Source: Thunnus maccoyii
Lineage: Eukaryota; Chordata; Actinopteri; Scombriformes; Scombridae
Assembly (NCBI RefSeq): GCF_910596095.1
Contig: NC_056534.1
Span: forward strand, 15,203,490 to 15,267,489
DNA length: 64,000 nucleotides
Reading direction: 5' to 3'
The notes under the pieces were generated by a model. The model worked only from the letters and a program-made list of their open reading frames with translations, did not search any database and was not told where the DNA came from. The translations under genes were made by a program, and so were the position numbers. Positions 30,601 through 42,644 of the stretch are shown one piece after another. Numbering within the stretch: position 1 is the first letter of the stretch; each line of letters opens with the position of its first letter.

Positions 30601-33600
30601 ATACAATGTTATGACCTTTAAACACCATAAAAAAACTGCAACATCAGCACTCTTAGACAGCTGAAATGGAAACCAGTGTCCTGAACAATGACACCCAGAG
30701 ATTCACCCAGAGATGTCTGTTTCATATTAATGACTCAATAACTCCTGTTGGCACCCATAAGTGGAGGCTATATATAAACAGATAATGAATGACAATATAG
30801 TAAAACACAGTTATAATGATATAAAGTCTGTCTTCATAGGATAAGAAATAATACATTACATTAACAAACACTGAAAATGTCCTTACTTGCTTATAACTAC
30901 ATTATAGTATGTTTTAAGAAAACATTAATTTTAAAAAGGGGGATTTAAAGTAAAGTGTTACTGCATCTCCTTCATGAAACAGGGTATAGATATCATTCTG
31001 TGAATTAAGGTTATGAGATAATTTCCCAAAGAACTCAAAACTCAAAATGCTCCTCTGTGAACTGGGGGTGACAGTGAGACGTGTTCTTGGGTTAAAATAA
31101 TCGTTGTGTTTTCTTCAATATTTCAGTCTGCTCTTGCAATTACCACATTTCCCCCGAGGAACATACACATGGCAGTCATTTTCTGCCTATCCTGGTTAAA
31201 TTAAACAGCTGAAATAGTCCACTGTATTTTGAATTAACACGTTTCAGAGTCATTTTAATCCCATCAGAATTTACGCGTGGTATTTGAAGCAATTATTGAT
31301 TTTTCACAGCTGGCATCTAGGTTACAAGGACCATAACTTTGTGAAACTGCAAATTGCAAAGTCTAATTACAACCTCTCCCTCCTAATGCACACCCATTCC
31401 AGAAAGGGATTAAATGTCATCAAATCTAATGACTTTGGGCAATAAAGGAAAAAAGTCTGAGTTTCAGTTCACTGTCTCTTCAGTTCCTTCAGACATGGCT
31501 GAGCCCCAGTGCGACACTTTGTTCAGTGAGACGAGCGCCTTCACCCGCATTGCAGCCGTCACCCCTAAAAAGAATTTGAACGCAGCAGAGTTTGAACCAG
31601 AAGAGGAGCAGAGCAATGCGGCAGAGCTGCTGGCTGACCTGGGCAGCACGGTCACAGAGCTCGTCAGCACCCTGAAGTTGTTGCAGCAACGCAAGAACGC
31701 TCAGCTGGAGGAGCTGCATAACACCATGTAAGTGATGGAAAATGTTCTTGTGCTGCTGAAATAAAAATAACCTTTTTTTTTTTTTAAATATGTGATTCTG
31801 TTCTGAGCTGTTGCCTGATACATGTAGAGCTGATTATTTTCAACATTGATTAATGATACATTGATAATTTTTGAGACTAACTGATTAACCATCTAGTCTA
31901 TAAAATATAAAAAAAAATAATAAATACAATCCATTGTATGATGTGACATTTCTTGTTTTTCCTGACCATTTATAGAAATGTAAAAAAAAGAGAACAGCAG
32001 CAAAGCCTCATATTTGATAAGCTGGAACCAGCAAATGTTTTGTTTTTATCTTATTAAATGACTGAAATTAATCTGATTGATAATATATTAATCTCCATCA
32101 ATATTGACAATTAAGCAAATGACTCAACTAACTATTTCAGTTGAATTTGTGTTATGTAGCAAGACTTTACAGCTGCTACCTTCGCTGTTCAACTTGGTGC
32201 TCAAGTGATAACAAAACCAAATTTGAAAAACACTTTCAAACACCTACAGATTTACTGAAAGTCTTCACTTTTTGAAAAAATCAAAAACATACAACCTTGA
32301 TCAGAAAATATAAAATAAGTTTCTGGATTTATAAGCTTGTTTCTGAGCTGAATGAATTAGTGATGTTGCTGCATTTTCTTTCACATTTGTCAGATTAGTG
32401 TCATGTATAGAAAAACTGTACTGTTCACATAGGCGTAATGCAAAATTATTGGCAGCCTGTGCAGTCATTCCACTCCAATGTTGTTTAATCTTTGTTCCAG
32501 CTGTGGCCTGCAGGTGGAGCAGCAGGCTGCAAACACAAGACACGAGGCCGAGGTGTCGGATTTAAAGCATCAACTTAGCCGTTTTAACCGTCTGGTTGAG
32601 AAGGGCAATCAGGCACTGCAGCAGAAAACGCAGGTAATCTACATCTAAGGAGTGTTGACTTCATTTAAAATGCTTAACAAAGGTCCAACAGCTAGAGAAG
32701 AGCTCTGAAAAGGTCTTTTAAAAAATGTTTCTCTTTTCACAGGATGAGAAAACAATAATGAAGTTGATGGCAGACATAAATGAAGCCCAAGACCTTCTAA
32801 CTAAACACAAGACTGACAATAATGTAAGGCACAACATTTTAATTATTCTGATCAGAAATACTTTATGCAGCAAATATTATGTTCTGCTGGCAGAGTCAGA
32901 GCTTTTTTTCTGTGTTAATTTTTCACAGGAATTACGGAAAGATGTGGTTGAGCTCCGTCGATCTCTCCAGCAGTCACAGGTGGAGTCTCAATTCCTGCGG
33001 GAGGAGTTGAGGAAAGCTGGTGGCCAATCAGCTAAGCCAGCGCATTTCATGGAAGAGAAGATTCAGTTATTGAAAGAGGTATGATCCCATCACTCATGGT
33101 GTGAGAGATACTACAGTTCGTAGGAAATGTCAAATAATTCATCATTGATAATTTGCATCTATTTAGGTTTTATTATAATAGTTTTCTGCCTATTCCCTGT
33201 GCAAACACTTGAGGATTTAATGTCTTTTTTTTTTGTTTAATGAACATCTCTTTGATTTCATCTGTAGGTAGAGAGACTGAAGTTGAGCGTTCAGGAAGTG
33301 GAGCAGGCCAGAGGTAAACTCCTCGAAAGAGCAAAAAGACATGTAAGTACAGGCTATGTACACAAACTACTGATATTCCTGACAACATACCTGCAACTTT
33401 GTGTATCCTCTTAAAATAGGATTAGATTGACTTTATGGGTAAATAGTAAAGTATGTGTTCATCATGTTTCTACAGCAAATCATCTACCAGACCAACCAGC
33501 AGAAAAGTGAGAATGAGCTTCTCCTGTTAAACACCATGATCAATAAAGTCCGAGAGGTGAGAGCTGATATTGTTTTGGTGCTTTCTTCCACCTTTTGTTT

Positions 33601-33741
33601 ACTGTCAGAAGTATACATACAGTATACGGATGTTTTAATACAATCCATGTTTTCATTTTCTCCATGTAGACGTTGCTGTCTTTGCCAGACGCTGTGAAGA
33701 ATTGTGAGCAACTCCAACGACTTGTTGAATACATCGGCTGA
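21631..33741 (+). CDS. spag5: sperm-associated antigen 5 / astrin (Spag5), complete
   Basis: 24 coding exons: 21631-21669, 21763-21891, 21980-24297, 24434-24626, 24809-24925, 25025-25117, 25202-25336, 25800-25919, 26028-26120, 26763-26897, 27001-27094, 27307-27454, 27617-27667, 27995-28169, 28952-29085, 29649-29817, 30161-30308, 31484-31727, 32501-32633, 32743-32823, 32929-33078, 33268-33342, 33476-33556, 33670-33741; about 1708 aa (human 1193). Every phase closes. Identity rests on the end, TLLSLPDAVKNCEQLQRLVE against human TLLSIPEVVRGCKELQGLLE, on SAFTRIA against SAFTRVA, on SFIDSIMVALTAEKEED against FLGSILTAVADEE, and on LPREELEQRLRSSMIMVEAL against LSRHDLEDNLLSSLVILEVL. Residues about 57-828, one 2.3 kb exon, form a disordered acidic head with four tandem repeats. 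From about 830 onward it is mostly coiled coil. Astrin binds spindle microtubules and kinetochores with SKAP and stabilises end-on attachment. The ATG at 21631 follows a short 5' UTR in the second exon. Confidence 0.95.
22085..23215 (+). repeat. spag5: four tandem protein repeats in the Spag5 head
   Basis: Units start at 22085 (residue about 92), 22427 (206), 22709 (300) and 23033 (408), so they are spaced 114, 94 and 108 residues. Each begins D-V/G-T-F/W-x-SF-x-C/S-x-GGE-x-E-I/V-S (DVTFKSFICAGGEVEIS, DVTWKSFVCDGGEVVVSD, DVTFKSFNCTGGEIEISD, GVTFGSFISTQGEGELSG). It continues with ET-I/V-PL-type sequence, and the first three carry an HPY motif 50-60 residues later. The fourth is the most eroded and lacks HPY. 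Confidence 0.9.
28270..28640. mobile_element. dispersed AT-rich repeat with ATATCA/TGATAT ends in spag5 intron
   Basis: Starts with ATATTGATATTATATCAATATTGTGATATGAG and ends with TTGTGATATTTGATTTTGAGCATATGGCCCAG. I recognise the internal stretch TTAGTCATTATATCTACATTACTGATGATTATTTATC as a common percomorph repeat. Probably a non-autonomous DNA element. Confidence 0.55.
31822..32140. mobile_element. palindromic 'ATTAATCG' dispersed repeat, copy in spag5 intron
   Basis: Begins TGTAGAGCTGATTATTTTCAAC, contains ACTGATTAACCATCTAGTC and GATAAGCTGGAACCAGCAAATG, and ends near ATGACTCAACTAACTATTTC. A diverged family member. Confidence 0.6.
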
Positions 33742-33804
33742 AATGTTCCAGTCTGTCTGTTGTATTTATATGTGCGTTAAATATTTTAGCTCGTTCTTTG
33801 TATC

Positions 33805-33810
33805 AATAAA
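33805..33810 (+). terminator. spag5: spag5 polyadenylation signal
   Basis: AATAAA 64 bases after the spag5 stop codon at 33739-33741, giving a very short 3' UTR. Confidence 0.7.
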
Positions 33811-35427
33811 CTGTTTATATGTATAGCATCACACTTTAGCACTCATGGTTTTGAATACATAAATGAGTGTTGCCCCATGCTAGATGATTTTTTTTTTTTA
33901 ATTATTAGAAGCTATACTTATGTCTTACTTTTTGTGTGTGTGTGTGTGTGTTACGGTTTAAGTAATTTCTCATCTTGATCCAATACTGAGTTTTGTAGTA
34001 TATATTTTAATATCAGCACATTGATCTTAAGGCATCTGTTAATGATGCAGTTTAATTGGAAAAAAAAGTGGTAGAAAGTATTTTGATACTTGCACCACAC
34101 ACACTCTTTAGATTTTAACTGGGACATTAAAAAAAATGCATGATATAAAACATCTAATTTAGAAAGTTTCTACCTGCTGTGTTTATATCTTCCTCTGAAA
34201 ATCAAAATAAATAAACATTTTTCACCCATGAATGCTTTGTGTTGTCACTGCACAGTTCAGCAATCATTAGTGAAAGTTGGGACAGGTGCTTTGTAAGTGA
34301 ATGTAGGGACAGCACCTGCACTGACTGCATGAAACAGTTTAATTTAGATTTTTTTCCCCTCATAAAGCTTATGTTTAATGTTGTACAGCGTAATATTCTG
34401 TAGCTGCGAACTGTTAAAGTCAATGATGTTTGCCACTATAAATATCTGACTTTATTCAAATCTCTGCCCTTTTTTGTTTTAGATGTTACTCGTCTAAGTT
34501 CATGATATTAAAATAATGTATTTCAAAAGAATGCCCACAAAAATAAGCCTAATTCTTTTTAATATAACCAACATAGACGCCAAACCAAGCTGGTGTTTAT
34601 CAAATCTTCACCTGTGTCTCTGTTATCTTGAATGTTGTGTTTATTATATCTCTCATAATTATGGTTTTTGGATTTTTACTATCTGTTCATTACTGTTATT
34701 CTTATTTAATCGATATAGATTTTACAATTCGATAGCACTCAAGGAAAACTAGGACCTCTTCGACTAAGTATACCAAGTTAAAAAAAAACAAACATCAAGC
34801 CGCATCTGTCACCAAAGCTTTTCTGATAGCAAAATCAAGTGTCTTCACTATAATGAAGCATTTCCTTACAAGTCTCATCTTGTCAGACCTGCAGACTTTG
34901 TGTGGAAAGAGGTTCTAGTGTTGAGATAAAGGACTCGCACTACTTAACTTTATAAGCTGAAATATCAAGTTACAAGTCAATTCATTTTCTTGATTAGTGG
35001 ATCTGTGTGGTAGATTAACTGTGTGTCTGTCTGAGTGCCGTGTTGATGTCTGGGCATGATAATTGAAGCTGGTCACGCTGACTGGTAATACTGTGGCTCC
35101 AGACAACACTTGAGATCAGCTGAGCTGTAACAGTGTAAAAAGCAACACAAACACAAGAGAAAAAGCAGTGATTGAGGGAATTTTTTCCTGGTAACATGTC
35201 TGGATATGTTTGTCCTTGTTATTTTATAATATCACAGTATCTTAGAAAAGTAGAATTATTACTATCACAAATATAACACATATAATTCTGATATTTAACT
35301 GATGTCACCTGGCTGCAAACCAAATTTCCCTCTTGAAGACAATGAAGATGCAAATAATATTTATGGTGTGATATTTTTGCGCATTATTCAAATTGTAATA
35401 CCAAATATACATTAATAATTTAAATAC
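33811..35427. other. intergenic DNA between convergent spag5 and foxe1
   Basis: AT-rich, with a short (GT)n run at about 33933-33951. I see no gene, RNA gene or transposon with identifiable ends. Open frames at 34202-34752 and 34915-35197 are low-complexity and unsupported. Confidence 0.5.
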
Positions 35428-36021
35428 TTTATTCTTGAAGAACAAAAAAAGCTATTTAATTCAGTTTATTTTCCAAAAAGGCAACCTAATATGCATTTTC
35501 ATTTGGCAACAAAATACATGCAAATGTACTAAAGCTGATGTTCTTCATACAAGCCACTTATTGCAAAGCCTATGACCATGAAGCACAATAATTTATACTA
35601 ACATTTCAAAGTCTGTCATTTAAACTCACCAGTAGTGTAAATATTAAACGTGCACATTCAATTCATGACAAAAAAAAGAAGCTTGCAACCACACACGACA
35701 TAGGATGAAATTTACACACTCACATGCTGCAAAGACACCTTGACATTCAAATTCAGATTTATAGTGTGTAGCTAGAAGTAAATTATCATCGATATGGAAG
35801 AACAGGTTTAAGGGTGAATCACAGTTGTGTCAGGAGAGGTGTTCTTAACAAATCTGTTCAGTTTTGTCCTTAATAAATGTCATGATCAAAGCAAAAAAAA
35901 TAAAATAAAATGACTGTTTGTGTGCAGAAATGTCTGGCTCACTTTGTGCCATCTCAAGTTTCTAATGTGGCAACACGATCATGAGATGCTCAAATGCAGT
36001 TCCCTCTACGTTCTCAGCACC
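35428..36021 (-). terminator. foxe1: foxe1 3' UTR with polyadenylation signals
   Basis: Minus-strand AATAAA hexamers lie at 35465-35470 and 35428-35433, about 550-590 bases after the foxe1 stop codon. Which is used cannot be told from sequence alone. Confidence 0.5.
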
Positions 36022-37113
36022 TCAGATAGCAGACACGAACCTGTCCATATTCCCTGGGTATGTGGGGTGTCTCAGGTAACCCCCAGTGTTGGCGATGGGA
36101 CCTGCAGCACTGTTATACTGGGAGAAAGAGCCCAGCTGCACAGGGGAGATCCTGCCGTAGTGGTCCAGGGTCTCTGCAGACCCGTGACCTGATGAATGGA
36201 GGCGACCTGTCGCCCCATACGCTTGGGTGTGGCCCTGTCCATATGAGCCCTGGGGGGTATGGTGGTGTGGGTGGCCATTTGGCCCGGAGTAGGTGAACCC
36301 TGGATGTGTGTTGGAGTGGGATGGCACGGCCCCTCCGCATGGTTGGCTCTGGAAACCTGCGGCTCCCAGGCTGCAGGGACTGGATCCATTTGGAAGCCCC
36401 TCCGGACTGAAGCTCCGGCTGTTCTGCTGCATCACCTCTGGCCCTTGGCCTCCAAGCATGCTGGCTGGAGTCGGGTGTCCTATGAGGTTATTGATACTGA
36501 ACATGCGGGTTTGACCAGGTCCGAACCCAGGAGGGGATGAGGAGGGGTAGTAGGCAGAGGGGAGCTGCTGCCCGTAGGGTGGACTAACTGTCATGTTAGG
36601 GTAGACTGAGTTGGTATATGCGGATCTGGCAATCTGGACAGGAGAGAAGACTGGCGTCTCATGCACATAGGAGGCGTAGGTGCTCAAGTCACAGCGCTTG
36701 AACCTCTTCCTGCGCCTCAGGAAACTGCCGCTCTCAAACATGTCCTCAGCGTTGGGGTCCAAGGCCCAGTAATTGCCCTTCCCTGGCCGCCCCGGCTCTC
36801 GAGGAATCTTGATAAAACAATCATTGAGAGTCAAGTTATGGCGGATGGAGTTCTGCCATTTCTTTGAATTGTCTCTGTAGAAGGGGAAGCGCTCTGTTAT
36901 GAATTTGTAGATGCCCCCCAGAGTCAGCTTGCGGTCAGGGGAGTTGGCTATGGCCATGGAGATGAGTGCGATGTAGCTATAGGGGGGCTTCCCTCTCTGA
37001 AGGGGTCTCTTCCTCCTCCGACCTCTTGGCTGCTCCTCTGTCTGCACCGAAGGGTTGGAGGCAGCCAAAGAGGTGTCTGCTGAAGAATCTTTCTCCACTT
37101 TGACTACTGGCAT
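36022..37113 (-). CDS. foxe1: forkhead box protein E1 (Foxe1), complete single coding exon
   Basis: 363 aa intronless coding sequence. Basic signals RRRKR (residues 32-36) and RRRKRFKR (133-140) bracket the forkhead DNA-binding domain at about 41-132 ([35 protein letters not shown], recognition helix [13 protein letters not shown], wing [16 protein letters not shown]). The C-terminus ends [13 protein letters not shown]...[10 protein letters not shown], matching the human FOXE1 end FYGRTSPGQFG...GGIDRFVSAM, which separates it from FOXE3. The poly-alanine tract of mammalian FOXE1 is absent, replaced by a Tyr/Ser/Pro/Gly-rich region with a His run (HPHHHTPQ). FOXE1 is a transcription factor in thyroid, pharyngeal and palate/craniofacial development. 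It is convergent with spag5 and has a long gene-poor upstream region that could hold its enhancers. Confidence 0.97.
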   Translation of the reverse strand: MPVVKVEKDSSADTSLAASNPSVQTEEQPRGRRRKRPLQRGKPPYSYIALISMAIANSPDRKLTLGGIYKFITERFPFYRDNSKKWQNSIRHNLTLNDCFIKIPREPGRPGKGNYWALDPNAEDMFESGSFLRRRKRFKRCDLSTYASYVHETPVFSPVQIARSAYTNSVYPNMTVSPPYGQQLPSAYYPSSSPPGFGPGQTRMFSINNLIGHPTPASMLGGQGPEVMQQNSRSFSPEGLPNGSSPCSLGAAGFQSQPCGGAVPSHSNTHPGFTYSGPNGHPHHHTPQGSYGQGHTQAYGATGRLHSSGHGSAETLDHYGRISPVQLGSFSQYNSAAGPIANTGGYLRHPTYPGNMDRFVSAI

Positions 37114-37136
37114 TGTTATGGACAGTTCAAAAACGT

Positions 37137-37270
37137 CTGCAAAAAGTAAGATTGCAAAGTGAACTTACTGTAGATACTAGTCCTTGCACAATCTTGAAGA
37201 AATTCCCACTGTCTGAGGACACAGATTAAATCCTGCTAGAAAGATCACATATGTTTTTTTAGCAACTCAC
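37137..37270 (-). other. foxe1: possible 5' UTR intron of foxe1
   Basis: On the minus strand, CAAAGACA|GTGAGT is a good donor (lower exon edge 37271) and CTTACTTTTTGCAG a good acceptor (exon resumes at 37136, 23 bases before the ATG). They define a 134-base intron. Mammalian FOXE1 is a single-exon gene, so this is only a prediction. Confidence 0.35.
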
Positions 37271-39439
37271 TGTCTTTGAGTCCAAATCCAGCAGATCTTC
37301 AAAAACAGTTGAAAAAAGGTGTTTTTTCCAAGAAATCCTGTTGCATTAAACACACTGCTTATTCAGCTTATTCCCACAGTATGTTGTCAGGTAAAGTTTA
37401 AGTGTTAAGGTGTGAGAGTGCCATGCGTGGTGTTTAAGGTGTGTGTTAGAATGAGTCAGTGTTACCTGTAGAGCGTATTACCTACACAGAGCACCTGAAG
37501 GGCCACACCTCCCCAAGCATCACATGCTCTTGACATACCTCTGCTTCATAAGGGTCTATTGTTCACGTTTTACAAAGTCTGCATACTTTGTGGTGGAAAT
37601 TTCTATTTCAAGTGTTTTGACATTTTTTAAGTGCATATGCAATAAAGTTTGATATATAAATATCAACTATCTGGATCAGTCCACTTTTCTAATTATAAGT
37701 TTTAACAATGTTTTCACCTGTTGTTACTCAAAACATGTTATTTACAGTGTATTTCCAGTGTACACCTTTTGTTACTTTTGTACTTGTAACTATCAGATTT
37801 ATTTCATGTAAAACCTTTTCAGTTTCAATGACAAGAAACTGTCAAAACAAACATTGTCTCCTCTTAATATTCAAATTCACCTCTGAAGTCGACCACAGTT
37901 TATTTAAAAAAGTCCAAAATGGTCCATGTTGTTTTGACGTTTAACACTAAAAGACCTCTTTAGTGGTAACTTAACCTACGTGTTGTTTTTCTACCTTGCT
38001 TCCTTGTTTGTTTTGTGCCAGTGGTTGGGCAAGCCAGCTGTGTTAAGAGATGTAAATGTTTTCCAGACAAAGGCCGTCCTGTGATTTCAGCATGCAAAAT
38101 ATAGGCTATTATCATAATCTCTGAACACAACTCGGGAGTCAAGAATAACCAACTCTCAACATGGAAATTGTTCATAGAAGTTGGTTCTGATTGTGAATGT
38201 CTTTGAGGAATTAGTGATAATACTTGTGGGATATGTTTTAAAGTACAATGTCAGATTTTTTTCCATTTCTGTAGTGCAGATTTGATTTTAAGTAACCCAA
38301 CTCTTACTTGGATTCACTAATGGGTGAAAGCTCGGCTTTTAAGCTGACTTCGACCACTATTAAATTTCACCGGCACAAGTGATGTAGACAATGCTGACGC
38401 TCTGAGGAGCTCCACTGGTATGAAGTCTGGGGACTCCACAGGGCCGGGGTTCACCACCTTAATCTCTTAAACAAACAGAGAGGAAAACACGGCTGCACAC
38501 CACCACCACTCAACACCAGGCTGGGTTAACACTGCGGGCATGTGTCAGAGCGAGAGCATGGTGAGAGAGCGCAGGTTTGCTCAGACAACAGCCTTGATGA
38601 AAGGTTTATTCGAGTGGGGAGGGCTGGGGCTGTGACTCTCCTGGGCTGGAACTGGAATCGCCCTGTTATATGACGGAGAGTCAGCGATGGTTAGGAGCTG
38701 CTCTGGGTCCACATACCTGCTAGCTGTTAGGTAAAACTCAGAGCTGTGTAGAGCTGTCCTCAGCTTTTTAGAATCTCTCAAAGCCTTCTTGGTGTGTGTT
38801 AGTATTTTGAAAAAGCCCCAGATGATGAGGGAAACATTCAACAGGAAACTTATTGGTGCAATATTGTGCCATTATTGATGTGACACAGATACTATTTTCA
38901 TTTATACACACTTCATTAAAACATTAAAACATGCACCACATAACAACACTCACAGTATGAAAACTCAAAGTAATAAAATACAATACACACAACTTAAAAA
39001 AAGCTCCAGTGGTTTGAAGTATACATTTGAAATAAGTCTATGTGACCTTTAAACCTGTGATTCATTTATATTTCATGCTTAAGCTGACTTTGGCATTTCT
39101 CTTTGGGGATAAACAGTTTGATCAGCTTGATGTTTGCAGCAAATATTTGCTGCTTGACTTAAAAATTGATATATAGATTTTTATCTGGTGGCAAATGTTT
39201 AATTGTTGTGATTTGCCTGAAGTTGTAAATGTGTTTACTGTAGTACTGTAGTTGGTTGTCTGGGAGAATTATTTGTCATTATGAGCATTTACAGCACAAA
39301 TGTAAATATATGTAAATTAGTTTATTGAGTATTCTTTTAGGTCATTTATCAGGCAAAACTGCCACAGATTCACTAGTTTCTGATGTAGGTAAGGATTTTA
39401 TATAATTGTAAATTAGATTTTTTGAACAAAACAAGCAAG

Positions 39440-39514
39440 TTGTCACTTTTTTGTGACAATATACCTACTAAACCATCAGAGCTGCAACTTACCTACTAAG
39501 TTGCAGCTCTGATG
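39440..39514. repeat. two adjacent hairpins, one a perfect 18-bp stem
   Basis: TTGTCAC (39440-39446), six T, then GTGACAA (39453-39459) forms a 7-bp stem. Fifteen bases on, CATCAGAGCTGCAACTTA (39474-39491), loop CCTAC, and the exact complement TAAGTTGCAGCTCTGATG (39497-39514) form a perfect 18-bp stem. Confidence 0.85.
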
Positions 39515-41319
39515 TAAATACTATTATAGACTTTTATTTAAAATAAACATCTACAAGTTTAAAGGCTATGTTTATGTGGCTGCTCTTATATAAATCATTA
39601 AGCAAATCATATTAACAGTTATAAAGCTGATATAAAAGTTTATATAAAAAATAAAATAGTTGCTACAGTGTGTAATTTTTGGATCTTTTCACCCATCCAT
39701 GTGCTTTATCTGTCGCTTAGTTCAGTTCAGATCTATGAAAAAATCCCCAACAAGGATTTTTTTTTGCAGCAAGTTGCATCAAAGCATTAAAACTCAATAA
39801 TAAAAGACATTAGAAAGTGTAAAATATACTATACAAACATTGTAGAAACTGTATGTGTAGTAAAAATAACTGGAATTAAAATGAGAACCCGTTGGCGTAA
39901 ATGTTTTTTTAAACAGTAAATTCGGGTGGTCTGTTTAAGACACAGTGTCAATGGAATATTGCATTAGGTTAATTCACTCTTATCCACATGACTGTAATAA
40001 TGTGTATTTGATTGTGTAGTTACTTCAACTTTTGACAGATGTGATGGACATGCAATGTAGTTTGCATTGGACCTCACCCTTCGCCTAAAACAGCTTCTTA
40101 TGCTTTATGGCGGTGAACAATTAGTGATGAGTAATTTCTCAGGTACCCGTTGTTACTGGATCTCAGGCTCATAGCTGCCATAGTTTGCTTATGCATCATG
40201 ATCTGGCCCTGGTTCAGCATTTACTGTTAATATTTGTTCATGAGCCTTTTATCTAGGTGTTTGTGCTAGTGGATTAAAAATATGAGTTATGCGGCTGAGA
40301 GGTGACTCTACTGTCAACATTTGTGATCAAGAGCATTTTACAACATGTTGATGTGCTTCAGTGACTTAAAGGATTCTGAGCTCATGCCAAATGGACGGTG
40401 TGAAACTTGAAAAGAGGGTTCTCATTTAGAAAGAAAACAAACTTTCACTCTTTTCAAAAACAATATTTGAATGAGTGACAATGAATGCAAATTGTTAAGA
40501 TTATTCTTTGATTGCTTGTTTTTTTTTGTTAAAGCTGCTTAATCATTGTTTTTATCTAACAATGGATGAAATGACTCTGGTGACAAACCCACAGAGAATT
40601 GTCACCCAAACTGCTCTTATCAGTGTGGTTTCAGCCAACCCCCCCCCCCCCCCTCCGAAAAACTCTGATAAACACATTGTAAATGACCTGCTCAGCACCA
40701 ATTGAGAGACAGACAAAGTTAGCGACTAGCTCGAGAGCACATTAAAGTATTTAGCAGTGTAAGATATTTAGGATTTGGTGAAGACCAAAATAGAGCTAAA
40801 AGTACAGTGAATGTAGGATACATTCACCCACTGGCCAGGAACACAACTTCAATTGAATGCTGATCTTGCTGTATCTGCTCACTGTGTAAATAAGTGACTG
40901 CTAACATATTTACCACATCAACTTTATACAGTAAACAATGTGTTTACAGCTTATTGTACTGTTTCCAAGTAGCTGAAGAATCAACTTTAAGCCATAGGAG
41001 TTTGACAAAATAACAGAACCACTTCATGAAAACCTATTTCAGCTTTGATGTGAATAAATCACAAGTGCAAAAACCTCTGAAATTTGAGTTTGTTACATCA
41101 AGTGCCAATTAGCTACAGTGTAAAAGTACTCTGGAAATCATTTTGATATGACAGACAACTAAATATACCAAAAAAGAGAGATGAAAAGAAAAAAACTGAA
41201 AAACTGCACTGATGCATGAATATAACCCATTTTATTTGCAGTTCTTCAAACTGTGATTTAGTGACCTTGAAGTTAAAGTGCATTTTTTCATGAATTTTGT
41301 GTTATTTTGTCTACGCTTG

Positions 41320-41700
41320 GAACTCTCCTGCAGCATGCATTTTCAAGTCCTGAATTCGTATGTTTTGGATTTTTAAATGTAGTGAAGCTTTAGCTGCAAA
41401 CGGAGCCCCCAAGTCTTCCTGTTGAAGTGTACTTGGGTTTAGCATCGCTGAGTATATGTTAGGGCCTCCAAGGTTAAGAGCCCTGGAGCCATGCATTGAT
41501 GCCACTATGAGAGGCCTCCACCTGTCAATCACAGCGCCGTGTGGAGACGCAAATGACGACTGGAGGCCGGGACAGCTGCGCGGGAGAGCAGGGCTGCAGC
41601 CAAGGCAAATGAAGAGCTCTTCACTTTGTGTCTCACGTACTCCACTTTTGGCTGTGCCAGGGAGAAACGGCTCTTTCCAAACAAAGACAAACAAATTAGT
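41320..41700. promoter_or_regulatory. candidate conserved non-coding element with PBX/PREP-MEIS site
   Basis: A GC-richer island in AT-rich DNA with unusually long overlapping open frames on both strands, as seen in slowly evolving non-coding elements. It contains CTGTCAATCA (41524-41533), the reverse complement of TGATTGACAG, the known composite PBX-PREP/MEIS site. No protein in any frame is recognisable. It lies 4.2 kb upstream of foxe1. Confidence 0.35.
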
Positions 41701-42398
41701 CATTTGAATTTGAACACTTCACTTTAACCATTTGATGGCTCTACGTATACAGCTGGCGGATGACTTTTGTACTCATGAAATCAGGGCACATGTGGCGATG
41801 TTCAAAGAGCAGATAATACAAGGTGTTGAACAGTAGCTGAGGTAGACAGATGGGCAAAGATTTGATTTGATTTAATAATTTTGGTGTTGATACAAGTACA
41901 GATGGTTAAAAGTAGAAAACACTTTTACCTTAATGAATTTGACAAATGTGAAATACACAAAAAACAAAAGTATATTTGTGGTTTTTAATTATTTAGTCAT
42001 GAACACATGCAAATGAAGGAACATCTTGGTTGAAATTGATTAGTTAAAAAATATGGTTTAACAAGTTCTGGATCAATACATTGCTATTTATTAGTATTAT
42101 TACTAATATCTCATGGCTCAAAATCATGGCACGTGCTTAGAAATGGTTTTTTATTTGGTACTATATGTTTAAATGAGTCATGCATTTTGTTTTTCAAAAG
42201 TCTGATTCGAAGAAATTTATCATTAAATTTAGGATTTTTTTCTGCAATCTCTTAAAATATTACTTAAAAAGCACCATCATTTATTTTTGATTGTATGCTT
42301 ATGATTATTTTATTAGAGAAAGTTTGACTCTTTTGAAGCAGTGGATATCGTGTTGTAGGATCAAGCTTTTCATTCCTATTTGAATTTGAGTCTACAGA

Positions 42399-42644
42399 TG
42401 TGTGTGTGTGTGTGTGTGTGTGTATGCATGCGTGCGTGCATGTGTGTGTGTGTGCTGACCCGGTCGGGCCTCTGTGCAGCGAGTGAGGGCTTCTTGTTTG
42501 CATTAGCAGCTGCAGGGGCTTGGTGAGGATGCAAAGTCCTGACGGTTGACTTGCTCCAAACCTGGGCCAGTTTACATAACTGAAGCACTACACTGCACGG
42601 GGAGCCTGCCGTTAAATCAATGTGTGTGTGTGTGAGTGTGTGTG
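42399..42644. repeat. paired (TG)n microsatellites
   Basis: TG-rich run 42399-42454, interrupted by TGCATGCG, and a second run 42621-42644, flanking a GC-richer 165-bp stretch. Confidence 0.9.

Noticed and set aside
41311..41703. 130-codon minus-strand open frame as a gene
   Set aside because: No start context, splice sites or family resemblance; a competing frame exists on the other strand, so a non-coding element is more likely.
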